A stretch of DNA of 64,000 nt from Takakia lepidozioides (GCA_030704615.1 CM060733.1:74376907-74440906), one strand, 5' to 3'; shown: positions 19,276 through 30,993, counted from the first letter of the stretch. Program-made: numbers and translations. The notes: generated by a model from the letters alone, not told the origin.

Positions 19276-20335
19276 TCTGCATGTACCTCCATCTCCTCAC
19301 CTTCCCCATCAATGTCCATGTGCTCATCTTCATCCTCATCGTCGTCGTCGTCAGAATCCGCAGTGGAGTCCCCTGCTGAAGGGCCTTAGTATGAGCAGGT
19401 AATTCAAATGTGTGAGATCGCATATTGTTAATTAATAAATATGGCGGGAATGAGATTTGAGCCCTGAATCACCACTGTAACATGCAGGCATCTCGTTTAT
19501 GGCATGCACAAGAAGTTGAACTCGAGACCTAAAGAGAACGAAACTGATCATGCAGAGGATGTCATCAATTATAAATATAGACAAAAGATTCTTCTGGCAC
19601 GTCCCACGATGATATTGGAAGTGCAAACGGCTAAAAACAAAAAAAAATGAAAAAGTATCGGCCAGGTGGAAAGTGGATGGTGGAATGGTAGCTACAACGG
19701 GATTAAAAAACTTATTTTGAAACAACCGAAAGCTCTAAAATAATATAGGATATGTTGTTCGACACCTACCAGATTATTCTTGTAGTCTGCACCGACTACA
19801 AGCACATTGCTCTCTGCCACTTCCTCTTTCAACAGAAGGGCTGTTGTTCAACACCTACTTCCTTTTGTCAAAGACAACAACTCTTTCGACTGGCTGTCAC
19901 TTGTAGTCTGCAACGACTACAAGCACACTGTTTGGGGTCACTTTCTATTCCAATCAGTTGTGTTTTAGGATAGTCCGTTCTTAGATAAGATGGACGCTTC
20001 CATTAATTTTTATATAATTTTTTTTATAGTGTACCTATTCCCGCGGACTTTCTACCGTGCCCCTATTCTCGCGGGTATTTGCCCCCAGACCTCTCGGCCC
20101 AGTGTCTGTAATCGGCAACGACTACATAGGTTCGGCAACTACCGAACCTAATTTTGAGTAATCGAACCTACGGAATGTTGCAGTTACTGATGGTAAACCT
20201 GCCCTTTTTCAACTTCAAATGTTGTCGGAATTGCGGTTGAAAATCCAAATATGGAGGAATTTCCCTGGATATTCGGCTGCTCATGCCTAATTCTGCTCAT
20301 GCCCATGCTCACCGCTCATGCAAAGTACACACCCC
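19272..20335. mobile_element. rearranged fragment of a MULE-B relative (B')
   Basis: Three blocks of the left part of MULE B are present here. 19,272-19,385 is the reverse complement of 31,167-31,290 (the acidic exon of the B ORF at 30,994). 19,385-19,994 matches 30,355-30,993 in the same orientation. 19,995-20,335 is the reverse complement of 30,004-30,343, including the terminal GGGGTGTGTACTTTGCATGA. So the middle block is inverted relative to its flanks in one of the two copies. The right end is at 20335. Flanking TACAACGAG has no partner on the left, where the fragment abuts the CACTA transposase. It carries three PAL-B-type palindromes (near 19,787, 19,908 and 20,110). Confidence 0.8.
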
Positions 20336-21935
20336 TACAACGAGGCAAGAGGTTCAAGTGAGAGGGGACTCATCTACTCCGAGTATGGGAGGATGGACGA
20401 GTGAGGATTGTGCCTCATCCAACACAACGAGCGCGATTGGTACGCCATGCCCATGAGGAGTTGGGACATTTTGGGGTGCGGCGCACTCATAGTTTTCTGC
20501 AAGGGCAGTATTGGTGGCGGGGCATGCACACGGATGTGCAACAGTTAGTGGCAAGGTGCATGGTGTGTGATAGAGTGCGGGCTTCTTTCAACGCCCCTAC
20601 TTCACAATTGCATCCTTTACCCATTATGGGTTTGGGCTATCGTTAGAGTTTTGACTTCGTAGGCCTATTGCCATTGACGATTCGCCATAACAAGTATGTG
20701 CTGGTGATGGTGGAACACTTCTCCAAATGGATTGAACTGGTGGCATTGCCTGACAAGGCAAGTGAGGGGGCTGTGTATGCATTCTTAGATCGAGTGCTTA
20801 GCCATTTTGGTGCTCCAGCCGAGATACTCACGGACCAGGGGAGAGAGTTCTTGGGGGAGTTTCAGGCTTTGTGTGAGCAAGCCTTGATAGATCACCGCAC
20901 TACTTCTCTCGGATCATCCCGAGGCTGATGGCTTGGCGGAGAGAGTTGTTCAGATAGTCAAGAGAGGTTTGCGCAAGTACGGTTTGCAGAAGGGACACCT
21001 AGGAGATTGGGACCTTCAATTGTCTTGGCTAGCTATGGGCTATAGGTTCAGCAAACAAGCTTCACTTTCCTCCTTCTCACCTTACTTTCTTCTCTTCGGC
21101 CGAGAGCCGGATTTGCCTACATCTATTCGCAGGGAGGCTGCAGTAGTTCTCAACCTTGATGATCCGGATGTGTGGACACAAACATGTGCCCAGCGGGCAG
21201 AGTTGTTCAAGAGAGTCATGCCTATGGCTTTTGAGAACCTTGCTATTGCCCAACACCGAGACACATTGAGGTACGCCACTATACGTGGAGGGGGATATTG
21301 GCCAAGTGTTCGGCGTTTCCACCCTGGGAACTATGTGTATTTGCAGCAGACATCGCCTACGACCTTGGATGTCGCAGCAGGACGTGTGATTCTAAGGGTC
21401 AGGGAGGTGTTGCCTTCAGGAGTGTTGATTCTGGAGGGTCGAGACGGCATGGTATGGAAGGACTATGTGCGCAATTATGCACCATGTCACCTTCCACATG
21501 TGGATGGGAGGATAGATCCCAACCTTGCAGTGGTACCTGCAGGGTTACGTTGCATGCTATGTGGGCATGCTAGTGGCACCGCAACCATGTTGGTGTGTGA
21601 CAAATGCCAAGGGACACGGGATGCTTGACACCGCCACTTGAGGAGGTTCCTATCGGAGAATGGTTGTGTCCACGATGCCTTGGACAGAGGTAGTGGGCAT
21701 GACAATGGTGAGGCGAACAAGTGATCCAAGGTCTAGCTAGTGGGGCTTCAATGCCATGGATACTCAACTGAAGATCATGGATTGCATGAAGGCGACTAAC
21801 GATGGGGCTACATTTGCACCCGGCCTCTTGATCTATCGACTTCAGGTGTTGGGACTTGTGCGATTGAAGACCAAGCGATGATCTTATTGGGGTGGATACT
21901 TGCAAGCTATCCCGTGTTAGAGGGACCTAATCACC
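20336..21935 (+). pseudogene. Ty3/gypsy integrase with C-terminal PHD finger, decayed
   Basis: The open frame reads WEDGRVRIVPHPTQRARLV, then the integrase zinc finger H-x3-H...C-x2-C (HAHEELGHFG, YWWRGMHTDVQQLVARCMVC). A TAG interrupts at 20644-20646 before SFDFVG. The catalytic core has D in FDFVG, D in LTDQGREFLGEF, and, after a frameshift near 20,905, HPEADGLAER supplying the expected E. The C-terminal part has the GPY-like region (RFHPGNYVYL), then CMLCG-x(8)-LVCDKCQ, a further frameshift near 21,605, and CLTPPLEEVPIGEWLCPRC. Those cysteines form a PHD finger, a reader of histone H3 tails. Some gypsy integrases carry chromodomains at this place; here a PHD finger seems to take that position. 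The left edge abuts the MULE fragment B'; the frame is open up to that border. Confidence 0.8.
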
Positions 21936-22179
21936 AGCTAGGGGGGCGATTGTGGCGTGGCTTTCTAGGACTATATGCTAGGAAATGTGGTTGGACAGCG
22001 ATGTATGTTGTGGCACGATGCTTAGGTGCACGACAAATAATAGGGCGAGGCGAACCCAATGAGGGTTTCAGAGCCAACAGTGGTGGAGTGCAGCTACACC
22101 AACACGTCAAAACTAAGCATGTGGAGCTCATCGAGAATAGTTTCCAGCTGCGTGAATGAAAACCAGGGATACACGACTC
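21936..22179 (+). repeat. polypurine tract and partial 3' LTR of the gypsy element
   Basis: A purine tract (CTAGGGGGGCGA, about 21,938-21,949) is followed by TGTGGCGTGGC, a plausible LTR start with TG. The putative LTR is cut at 22,180 by a MULE end, so its length and 3' CA are unknown. Confidence 0.45.
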
Positions 22180-22904
22180 GGGGATTGAAAATGCATGAGC
22201 GGTGAGCATGAGCGGAGTACCTTGCCCGAACCTACACTGAACCAGAATTATAGAACCGAAAACGCAGGTCCTGACATCCCCGCGCACCGACTTTCCCCAT
22301 ACAACACAGGGACAATTTGGGATTTTGTAAAAGCGCATGGAAATTGGGGTTTCAACGCCTATAGCCGCGCCCCAAGTTTCGCCGTTACAGTCGGCACCGA
22401 CTACAACACAGCAGACCAATGTGGGGTAAAACGCCCCGTGCGAAGCTTGCGGGTGTTGTAGTCACCAACGACTACAAAAAGCATATGAAATTAGGAGGGT
22501 AATCGTCGTCGAATTAATTCAAATACAATGTGGCAAATAAAACTTGGTTACTGTTATAGACGGCACCGAGTAGGTGACACGCGTTGGGTGAACGAATTGA
22601 AGAAGCATATGAGGAACGTAGATGAGCAAAGGTATTGCGTTGCAGGCTCAAAGTATAGTCGGTGCCGACTTCATGCACTTAAGTTAAATGAGGCAACTGA
22701 GTGGAGTCTCTGTTTAAAACTCCATACAATGCATTGTCTACCCATGGCTGTTGGTTTTGGAGGAGATCAGAAAGCACTCAAAGAAGGAGTTTGGGTTGCC
22801 TTGGCCATTGCACCATCATGTCAAGATCATGGAAGCTGTTGAAGCATCGTAGAAGAGAAATTGTAATCCGCAATATTGAAATCCGGGCACATTTGGGTCT
22901 ATAG
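22180..22904 (+). mobile_element. left end of another MULE of the B type
   Basis: GGGGATTGAAAATGCATGAG, then CGGTGAGCATGAGCGG, with the element lying to the right. Degenerate PAL-B dyads follow near 22,387, 22,457, 22,556 and 22,656. The preceding 9 bases are ACACGACTC. It may be the left end of an older element whose right end is at 51,617, but the flanking 9 bases there (ATGGGGGAG) do not match. Confidence 0.6.
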
Positions 22905-24908
22905 TCGTCCCCGCTGGATGGAAATTCGGCACCATGTTTCCATATGGGGGGTCGGATGAAAGCATCGTGAGAGAGGAGAAAGCCATGCGGTAGCCGAACG
23001 TCATCCCCCAAGATGGAAATTCGGCGCCGTATTTGATTCTTGGGGGGTCGGATGAAAGCAGTGCGAGGGGGAAGAAAGCCAGGTGGTAGCCGAACATCAT
23101 CCCCCAAAATGGAAATACGGCGCCGAATTTCTATCCCGCAGGGGGACTTGAAGGAAATATATATATATATATATATTTGTGTCTATAGTCCTCCCCGCTG
23201 GATGGAAACTCGGCGCCGTATTTCCATCCTGGGGGGTCGGATGAAAGCATCGTGAGGGGGGGAAAAAGCCAGGTGGTAGCCGAACGTCATCCCCCAAGAT
23301 GGAAATATGGCGCCGAATTGCCATCCTGCAGGGAGGACTCGAAGGTGCCAAAAAAAAAAAAACATAAACAATATATATATATTTTTGGGGTCTCTAGTCC
23401 TCCCCGCTGGATGGAAATACAGCGCCGAATTTCCATCCTGGGGGGTCGGATGAAAACATCGCGAGGGGGGAAAAGTCAGGTGGTAGCCGAACATCATCCC
23501 CCAAGATGGAAATACGGCGCCGAATTCCCATCTTGGCGATTGGATGAAAGCCTCTCTAGGGGATCGAAAGCCAGATGGCAGCCCAACTTCATCCCTCCCC
23601 CGGATGGAAATTCGGTGCCGAATTTCCATCCAGCAAGGTCGAATGGGACAATCCCGGGCAGAGTAAAAGCTAGGTTGCAGATCAATTTCTCTGATTTTCA
23701 TCCATTTTCATCATTTTCTTCCCAATTTCATCCATTTGCAGACTTTATCATCCATTTTGATCCATTTGGCCTCCCTTTATCATCCCTACGATGGAAATGC
23801 GGTGCCGAATTTCCATCCTGGGGGGTTGGATGAAAGCTTCCCAGGGGAGGGAAAGAGCCAGCTGGCAGTCCAACTCCATCCCCGAGCATGGAAATTCGGC
23901 GCTGAATCTCCATCCTAGGGGTTGGATTAAAAGTTCTCAGGGGGAGAGAAAGCCAGCTCAACTCCATCCTGCAGCATGGAAATTCAGCGATGAATTTCCA
24001 TCCTAGGCGGTAGGATGAAAAGTTCTCGGGGGGGGGGGGGGGGGGGGGAGAAAGCCAGTAGGCCGCCCAACTTCATTCCCTCGGATGGAAATTAGGCGCC
24101 GAATTTCCATCCTAGGTGGTTGGATGAAAAGTTATCGGGGGGAAACAACCAACATGAAAGCCCAGTGGTAAGGGCATATACCCTCTTACGAGTGGTTGTG
24201 GGTTCAAACCACCATGTTGGTTGTTACAAAGGTGTCCACCTTCCTACCGGAAGGCAGTAGCCCTTTTGGGTCAAGTGACACCATAAGTTACGCTTGCTTC
24301 GGCAACGCGTCCACCTTTATCGGGGAGAGAGAGCCAGCTGGCGGCTCAACTCCATCCCCCAGCATGGAAATTCGGCGCCGAATTTCCATCCTAGGCGGTG
24401 GGATGAAAAATACAGAGCCAGCTCGCGGCTCAAATTCATCCCCCAAATAGAAATTTGGCGCCGAATTTCCATCCGGGCGGGTGGATGAAAGCTTGTCGGG
24501 GGGAGAGAAAGCCAGCAGGCAGCCCAACTTCATTCCCTCGGATGGAAATTCGGCGCCGAATTTCAGCCAGCTGGCAGCTCAACTTCATCCCCCAGCATGG
24601 AAATTCGGCGCCGAATTTCCCTCCTAGAGGTTGGATGAAAAGTTATCGAGGGGAGAGAGAACCAGGTGGTAGCTCAACTTCATCCCCCAAATGGAAATTC
24701 GGCACCGAATTTCCATCCTAGGTGGTTACATGAAAAGTTTTCAGGTGGAGAGAGAGCCAGCTGGCAACTCAACTTCATCCCCCGGATGGAAATTCGGTGC
24801 CGAATTTCCACCTGGAGCAGTGGATGAAAGCTTCCCGGGGGGAGAGAAAGCCAACAGGCAGCCCAACTTCATTCCCTCGGATGGAAATTCGGCGCCGAAT
24901 TTCCATCC
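22905..24908. repeat. PAL-C satellite: about 19 tandem units, each with a palindrome
   Basis: Units of roughly 90-110 bp each contain a dyad with core GAAATTCGGCGCCGAATTTC extended by GGAT and ATCC, separated by a G-rich/A-rich linker (for example 'GGATGAAAGCTTC.CGGGGGGAG.GAAAGCCAG.TGGCAG'). Many copies are perfect, including those near 24,363, 24,540 and 24,880. Short (AT)n runs at 23,157-23,176 and 23,372-23,381 and a G-run at 24,029-24,048 interrupt it, as does a tRNA-like segment at 24,144-24,225. Confidence 0.85.
24144..24225 (+). repeat. tRNA-like/SINE-like segment inside PAL-C
   Basis: The ends AACAACCAACATG and CATGTTGGTTGTT pair perfectly over 13 bp. Inside are a D-arm-like GCCC-AGTGGTAA-GGGC (24160-24175) and a B-box-like GTGGGTTCAAACC. 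The anticodon region (CCTCTTACGAG) does not fold cleanly, so it is not a normal tRNA. It may be a tRNA-derived SINE head, with some resemblance to tRNA-Lys. Confidence 0.45.
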
Positions 24909-25799
24909 TGCTTTTGAAGTCATAATGCAGGTCTGGGGAAGGCGTATATGCGACTGCATGGCTCCGGACTCTGCGGAACACATGTCAAACATGTTTGACC
25001 ACGAATATTGGCATGGCAGATATGACTACCAGTCACGGTCATGGCTACACTAGAATGACGTGTAATATTGCTAGAAAGACATATGACTTCATGACTCTCA
25101 CTCTAATGCATTCTGCCAGATCATCACATGGATGAATCACTACATGACTGCACATGTCAACACATGCTTTTCTGGTTATATATATAATATATGAGTATTT
25201 ATATTTTGAAAAAACGGAGACTCTGACCACTAGAATCAATTTAAAAAAAAACAAAATGCAATTTAAAAAAAAAAAAAAAAACACATCGGCTGGTAAGTGC
25301 ACAGTGTGTCGCCCTGGTGGTTTCAAACCCGCTGCCTTATCCCGTGTGTGGGATTGTTCGTGACAGTATGTCTGGGCGTTGATCGTCCTGTACGTCTTAT
25401 GGCCCATAAATGAAGGCGGGTGAATTTTCCCCCTCCTCAAGGACATGTGGTTTCCTTTAAGAAAAGAAAAAAAAAAAAAAAAATCAAAGAGGGGCTTTTA
25501 GGGTTTACAAAAGGTTAAAAAACTTAAAAAGTTGCCCATCACGGTAGCGTGAACAGACTTAGAGCGAGTGGAGGGAGAGAGAGAGAGGGTTGGGACTTAG
25601 AGCGAGCGAGCGGGAGAGAGGGCAAACATGCATGGGAGGCCCGCAGTTGGATCAACCTTCGCATTTGGAGCAAGCAACCCTAGAAACGCTACGGTATGTG
25701 TGCGAGGAGGTTTTGGCTGGGAGCCCGCCGTTCTTGGGAGAGTCAGCTTCGTCTTAGCAGGCCGTGTTTCAATCTCTACCCGCTCGGCCCTGATTTTAC

Positions 25800-26900
25800 A
25801 GCACGGAGCAGAGCTGGCATGAGTTTCTAAAAGATCCTTCACGATGGTGGGACAACCGCAATCGCAAGGTGTGGCTTTTTCTTAATGTACGATGTGAAGA
25901 AGTTTGTCCATCCTGCAAATGTGGGTTGTTGGCTCCTGTTAGTACCATGATTTGGTATTCTTCCTGATGTTTACAAGGTCTTGGGAGAGTTAGCTTGGTC
26001 TTAGCAGTCCGTGTTTCAATCTCTGCCCACTCAGCTGCACCGTGGTGGTTCTCACTGACCAATCCGACATTACCTGACTACAGAAACAAGCAACACACTG
26101 AAGAGGTCCTCTTGGGTTCATGGTCAGTCAAATCCTCTATGGGCCATGACACAAGGTCGAGGACAATGTGGTGAGGGCACCTTCTTCTTCGACCTATTTC
26201 AGCCTGTTTTGCCCTCTCATCAGACTCGGCCCTTCATTTGCAGCACGGAGCAGAGTTGGCATGAGATTTTTAAAGATCCTTCACGATGGTGCGACAACCG
26301 CAATGGCAAGGTGTGGCTTTTCCTTAATGTACGATGTGAAGAAGTTTGTCCATCCTGCAAATGTGGGCTGTTGGCTCCTGTTAGTACCATGATTTGGTAT
26401 TCTTCCTGATGTTTCAAGGTTCTTGGGAGAGTCAGCTTGGTCTTAGCAGGCCGTGTTTCAATCTCTGCCTGCTCATCTGCACCGTGCTGGTTCTCACAGA
26501 CCAATCCGACATTACCTGACTACAAGACACAAGCAGCACACACAAGAGGTCCTTTTGGGTTGATGGTCGGTCAAATCCTCTATGGGTTCTTCTTCGACCT
26601 ATTTCAGCCTGTTTTGCCCTCTCATCAGACTCGGCCTTGAGATGCATATTGAATTATGTAAGTTAGCTTGTTGCTCATTGATAAGTAGGGTTGGGGGTGT
26701 TTGCTGGAATGATTGTTGTATGCATGATTTTGTGCAGAGGCATAGATAGCTGAAGGAGCAGGGATAGAGTGTGGAAGAGGGCCAGATTTCAAGCTCCATA
26801 TTATCTATGATTCCCTGTGGAAGGATAGATACAAGAAACCTGCATGGGTAGATGGTCAATTGGAAGCCGCAGCAGCGGCAGCACAATTGATACAATCAAG
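25800..26900 (+). pseudogene. captured OSB-type (PDF-motif) gene pieces, internally duplicated
   Basis: Two copies of W-H-E-[FI]-[LF]-KDPSRW-[WC]-DNRN-[RG]-KVWLF occur at about 25,810-25,930 and 26,245-26,370, with repeated sequence following each (KVLGES/LAGRVSIS). At about 26,783-26,892 is GPDFK-x(5)-DSLWKDRYKKPAW followed by VDGQLEAAAAAAQ. The combination of a DPS-x-WWDNR segment and a PDFK...LW segment is the PDF motif of plant OSB proteins, which bind single-stranded DNA in organelles. Frames are broken between the pieces. This is a captured and rearranged host gene, not an active one. Confidence 0.6.
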
Positions 26901-27339
26901 CACTGCTAATGAAGGCACCTTCTGAAACACATTTCACCCTATTTTCCCCTCTTATCAGAATCGGCCCTAAATTTTCATGTTCAATTCTGCAAGTTAGCTG
27001 GTTGAGTGAATCTAGTTGGAGTGACTTTGACATGATACTGCCAATGTGACAAGAGTATGCATTGAACCCATTGGTAGCGGGATATTGGGATATCTCTTGG
27101 CCATGTGCCATCGTCAAAGCTGAAACTGTACTAGTTGTCATTCTGACCACTGCCCTAGTGGACATGTATGCCAATGTGGTGCAGCAACCCTGATGCAAAG
27201 GGAGAGTTCGACAACATGGCTAAATGAGATGTGGTGTTGTGGACTGCCATGATTGTAAGGTGTGTGTAGCATAGGTGTGGGAGTAAGGCTTTGGAAACTA
27301 AGAACAAATGATGTGGGAAAGGATGAAGCCAAACCAGGT

Positions 27340-28080
27340 CATGTTCATTTGTGTTTGTTAATATGCATATGCGAGCCTAGCAGCCCTGGGAAGGGGCCAA
27401 GAGGTTCATGGTGACATCATCAAAGCTGGAATTGTACCTGATGTCATTCTGAACATTCCCCTGGTGTACATGTATGTCAAATGCGAGCCTGGTAGCCCTG
27501 GAAAGGACGCAAAGGTCCATTATCAAATCTGGAATTGTACCACTAGATGTCACTCTAAACACTGCCTTGGTGGATATGTATGTCAAATGCACGCCTGGCA
27601 GCCCTGAAAAAGGGTACAGAGGTCCACGGTGATATTGTCAAAGCTGGTATTGTATTTGATGTGATTCTGAACGTTGCCGTAGTGGACATGTATGCCAAGG
27701 TTGCAGGGTGCAACTACAAGGATACATGGTTGTTTTGATAATATGGCTGAATGAGATGTGGTACCAGCCTAGCCCATAATTGCACTTACCTAGAGTAGGC
27801 AATGAGTGAAGACGGGGTTTGTGATGTTGATCGTCCAAGCTGGAATTAAACAAATGTTGTCTGAACTATGCCCTTGTGGACTTGTATGCCAAATTGGGGT
27901 GCATGGAGGATGATGATCCCAGGATATGCACAACAGCGGCACGGGATGGAGGCCCTTTGGAGAGGTCTATGAGCAAGTGGTGTGGGAAGGGATACTGCAG
28001 CGCAACCACATCGCGTTTGTTACATTTGCAACATGTGTGCAAGCCTGGTAGCCCTGCAAAATAGCAAAGAGGTTCGTGGT
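27340..28080 (+). pseudogene. captured PPR gene pieces, partly tandem
   Basis: Repeated PPR-like stretches of about 100 bp: SIIKSGIVPLDVTLNTALVD, MYVKCTPGSPEKG, and similar degenerate units before and after, in changing frames. They match the more regular array at 44.8-45.6 kb in the other CACTA copy, in opposite orientation. Confidence 0.55.
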
Positions 28081-28399
28081 GGAATTGTACTAGATGTCGA
28101 TCTGAACTTTGACATGATGCCAATGTGACAACAGGAAAGTATCCAGAAACAGGTCACAGAGACGAGGAGAAGTTGTGGAATGGTGGGACAACCGAGGGAA
28201 AAGGTTAATGCCTGTTAGATTATAGAGGGCAGACGCAATTCAGCATAGGAACTAGTGTGATAAGCTGAGTTGGGTGTTTCCTAGAACAAATGTAGGCTGT
28301 CATTATCAGCTGCAAGGCAAGGAAGTATGCATGATTTGTGCAGAAGCAGTGATAGCTGAAAGAGCAGGGATAGAGTATGGGTCCAGATTCATCCAAGAG

Positions 28400-29060
28400 G
28401 GCCAGATTTCAAGCACATGATTACCTATGATTACCTGTGGATTTAGCTATAAGAAACCTGCATGGGTAGATGGTGAACTGGAAGCCGCAGGAGTAGCGGC
28501 ACAATTGATAAATCAAGCACTGCTAATAAAGACACCTTCTTCAACACATTTCACCCTGTTTTTCCCTCTTATCAGAACCGGCCCTAAATTTCAATGTCTG
28601 CAAGTTAGCTGGTTGAGTGAATCTAGTTTGGAGTGACTTTGACATGATATTGCCAATGTGACAACAGGAAAGTATCGAAAAACAGTTAACGGAGATGAGG
28701 GGAAGCTGTGGAATGAATACTTTTCTGACCCCAGTCAATGGTGGGACAACCGAGGCAAAAAGTAAATGCCTGTTGGATTACAGAGAGTAACAGATGCAAT
28801 TGAGAATAAGAACTAGTGTGGTAAGTTGAGTTGGGTGTTTGCTGGAACAAATGTAGGCTGTCATTGTCAGCTGCTAACAGCAATGCAAGGATATATGCAT
28901 GATCTATGCAGAGGCATGGATAGCTGAAGGAGCAGGGATAGAGTGTGGGTCCAGATCATCCAAGAAAGCCGAATTTCAAGCTCCAGATTACCTATGATTC
29001 CCTGTGGAAGGATAGCTACAAGAAACCTGCATGGGTAGATGGTAGATAGTTTGGAGTGAC
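28400..29060 (+). pseudogene. further OSB PDF-motif copies
   Basis: The 28.38-28.55 kb segment repeats the KKPAWVDG-type piece, and 28.70-28.77 kb reads KLWNEYFSDPSQWWDNRGKK, a near-canonical first half of the OSB PDF motif, followed by a stop. A third partial copy lies at 28.91-29.05 kb. These arose by segmental duplication inside the CACTA element. Confidence 0.55.
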
Positions 29061-29714
29061 TTTGATATGATACTGCCAAAGTGACAATAAAAAAGTATCC
29101 ATAAACAGGTAACAGTAGCAGATGCAATTCAGCACAGGCACTAAGGCAAACTCTCCTTCCCCGCAAGGGTGTGTTTTGGTATCTGAGCGAATAAATATTT
29201 TATCTAAGAATATAATTTCAAAAATTCGTTATTTAATAATGTGCCACTGTCCCATGTTGGTCAGTAATAATAATTATAATAACAAATAATTAAAATAATT
29301 ATTTTAGTAATTATAATAATAATAAAGTAAATCTACAACCCCCAACAGCGACGCGTGTCAATTGACATGAGGAACCACGTGTCAAAATCACGATGCGACA
29401 CATGCTGACGTCTGATTCCCTCCTCTGCAGTCGGATGGCGTCGCAGTCTGACACGTGACGTGTTCTGTAGAGAGCACGTGTCTCTATTACACAACGGCTG
29501 ACATGGACCCGTTCAGTCATTCAGTAATGCCAGCGTGTATGACTACCCCCACAGCTGCTCTGGCGCCACGTGACAGCCAGCCTGGAGAGTCATATCTGCC
29601 TTGTCACAACTGACTAGGTCTTTACGTCTGCAGAGTCAGGAAGTCGTAAATGGCTTCCATGACTGCATTTGCAGTCATGACACAGAGACGTAAAAGCCGC
29701 AATTTGTTGTAGTG

Positions 29715-29994
29715 AAGCGAGTAGTTGCATTGTAAGTTGCCTCCTGATTTTGTGAGGCACCTCCCTTCGCTCTCTTATTTCATTGAAAGACCCTTTAGAA
29801 CTGCATTATGCTGGTATTGGCATTCTTGAAGTGGATTTGTTCTTACTGTAGGATGCCAAGTACTGCAGGAGGGACGACTTCACCGCAGTTCATTGGCAAA
29901 AGGAACGTGCCATTTTTTGCCAGGGGAGATTTCTTGCGGAGTCCTCAAAGGGACTACATCCTTCCTTCTTATGATGTCCGGCTTGTTACGGTGT
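29715..29994 (+). CDS. exon of an unrecognised gene interrupted by MULE B (left part)
   Basis: A plus-strand frame follows an acceptor-like CTTACTGTAG at about 29,844-29,853: MPSTAGGTTSPQFIGKRNVP, FFARGDFLRSPQRDYILPSY, DVRLVTVSIR. If MULE B and one target copy are removed, the frame continues at 51,063 with RSSKPSRVQHILD and a stop. The protein family is not recognised; it may belong to an older element, since CACTA copy 2 ends directly upstream. Confidence 0.35.
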
Positions 29995-30003
29995 CCATTA
30001 GGA
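29995..30003 (+). repeat. 9-bp target site duplication of MULE B, left copy
   Basis: CCATTAGGA, identical to 51054-51062. Nine base pairs is the usual duplication length of Mutator-like elements. Confidence 0.9.
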
Positions 30004-30343
30004 GGGGTGTGTACTTTGCATAAGCGGTGAGCATGAGCATGAGCAGAATTAAGCATGAGCAGCCGAATATCCAGAGAATATTCCTCTATATTTGGATTTC
30101 CAACCGCAATTCCGACAGCATTTGAGGTTGAAAAAGGGCAGGAGCACCATCAGTAAGTGCAACATTCCGTAGGTTCGGTTACTCAAAATTAGGTTCGGTA
30201 GTTGCCGAACCTATGTAATCGTTGTCGATTACAGACTCTGGGCCGAGAGGTCTGGGGGCAAATACCTGCGAGAATAGGGGCACGGTAGAAAGTCCGCGGG
30301 AATAGGTACACTATAAAAAAATTCTATAAAAAATAATGGAAGG
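30004..30343 (+). repeat. left terminal and subterminal region of MULE B
   Basis: Terminal GGGGTGTGTACTTTGCATAA; GGTGAGCATGAGC repeats; then GGTTCGGTAGTTGCCGAACC (dyad, about 30,191-30,210), a TAATCGTTGTCGATTA palindrome, and the motifs AATAGGGGCACGG and GCGGGAATAGGTAC. The same order, inverted, is present at 19,995-20,335. Confidence 0.8.
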
Positions 30344-30993
30344 CATGAAGTGTAGTTAGTATGAGCAGGTAATTCAAATGTGTGAGATTGCATATTGTTA
30401 ATTAATAAAAATGGCGGGAATGAGATTTGAGCCCTGAATCAGCACTGTAACATGTAGGCACCCTTGTTTATGGCATGCACAGGAAGTTGAACTCGAGACC
30501 TAAAGAGAACGAAACTGATCATGCAGAGGATGTCATCCATTACAAATATAGACAAAAGATTCTTCTGGCACATCCCACGATGATATTGGAAGTGCAAACG
30601 GCTAAAAGCAAAATAGAAGGAAAAAATATCGGCCAGGTGGAAGGTGGACGGTGGCATGGTAGGTATAGCGGCGTTAAAAAACTTATTTTGAAACAACCGA
30701 AAGCTCCAAAATAATATATGATATGTTGTTCGACACCTACCAGGTTTCGTCTCGAGCGAAAGCGACAAAGCGTACATGGCTACTTGTAGTCTGCACCGAC
30801 TACAAGCACATTGCTCTCTGCCACTTTCCCTTTCAACAGCAGGGCTGCTGTTCAACACCTACTTCCTTTTGTCAAAGACAGCAGCTTTTTCGGCTGGCTG
30901 TCACTTGTAGTCTGCAACGACTACAAGCACACTGTTTGGGGTCACTTTCTATACCAATTAGTTGTGTTTCTGGATAGTCCGTTCTTAGATAAG

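Larger units (their letters stand above)
24909..29714 (+). mobile_element. CACTA element copy 2, left end missing, carrying OSB and PPR fragments
   Basis: It is the inverted relative of the complete element at 42,447-47,189. Its right end, ...TTTGTTGTAGTG at 29714, is the complement of CACTACAACA. The subterminal 29.36-29.70 kb matches 42.47-42.76 kb, and 24.91-25.3 kb matches 46.83-47.10 kb. The outer approximately 95 bp of the left end are absent, and the break lies exactly at the end of the PAL-C satellite. Captured gene pieces are listed separately. No transposase is seen, so it would be non-autonomous. Confidence 0.8.

Noticed and set aside
24144-24225. A functional tRNA gene
   Set aside because: The anticodon stem does not form and the end pairing is far longer than a tRNA acceptor stem.
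22905-24908. PAL-C ORFs on both strands as real proteins
   Set aside because: The repeated peptides arise in several frames of the satellite on both strands because the unit is palindromic; there is no start context or domain.
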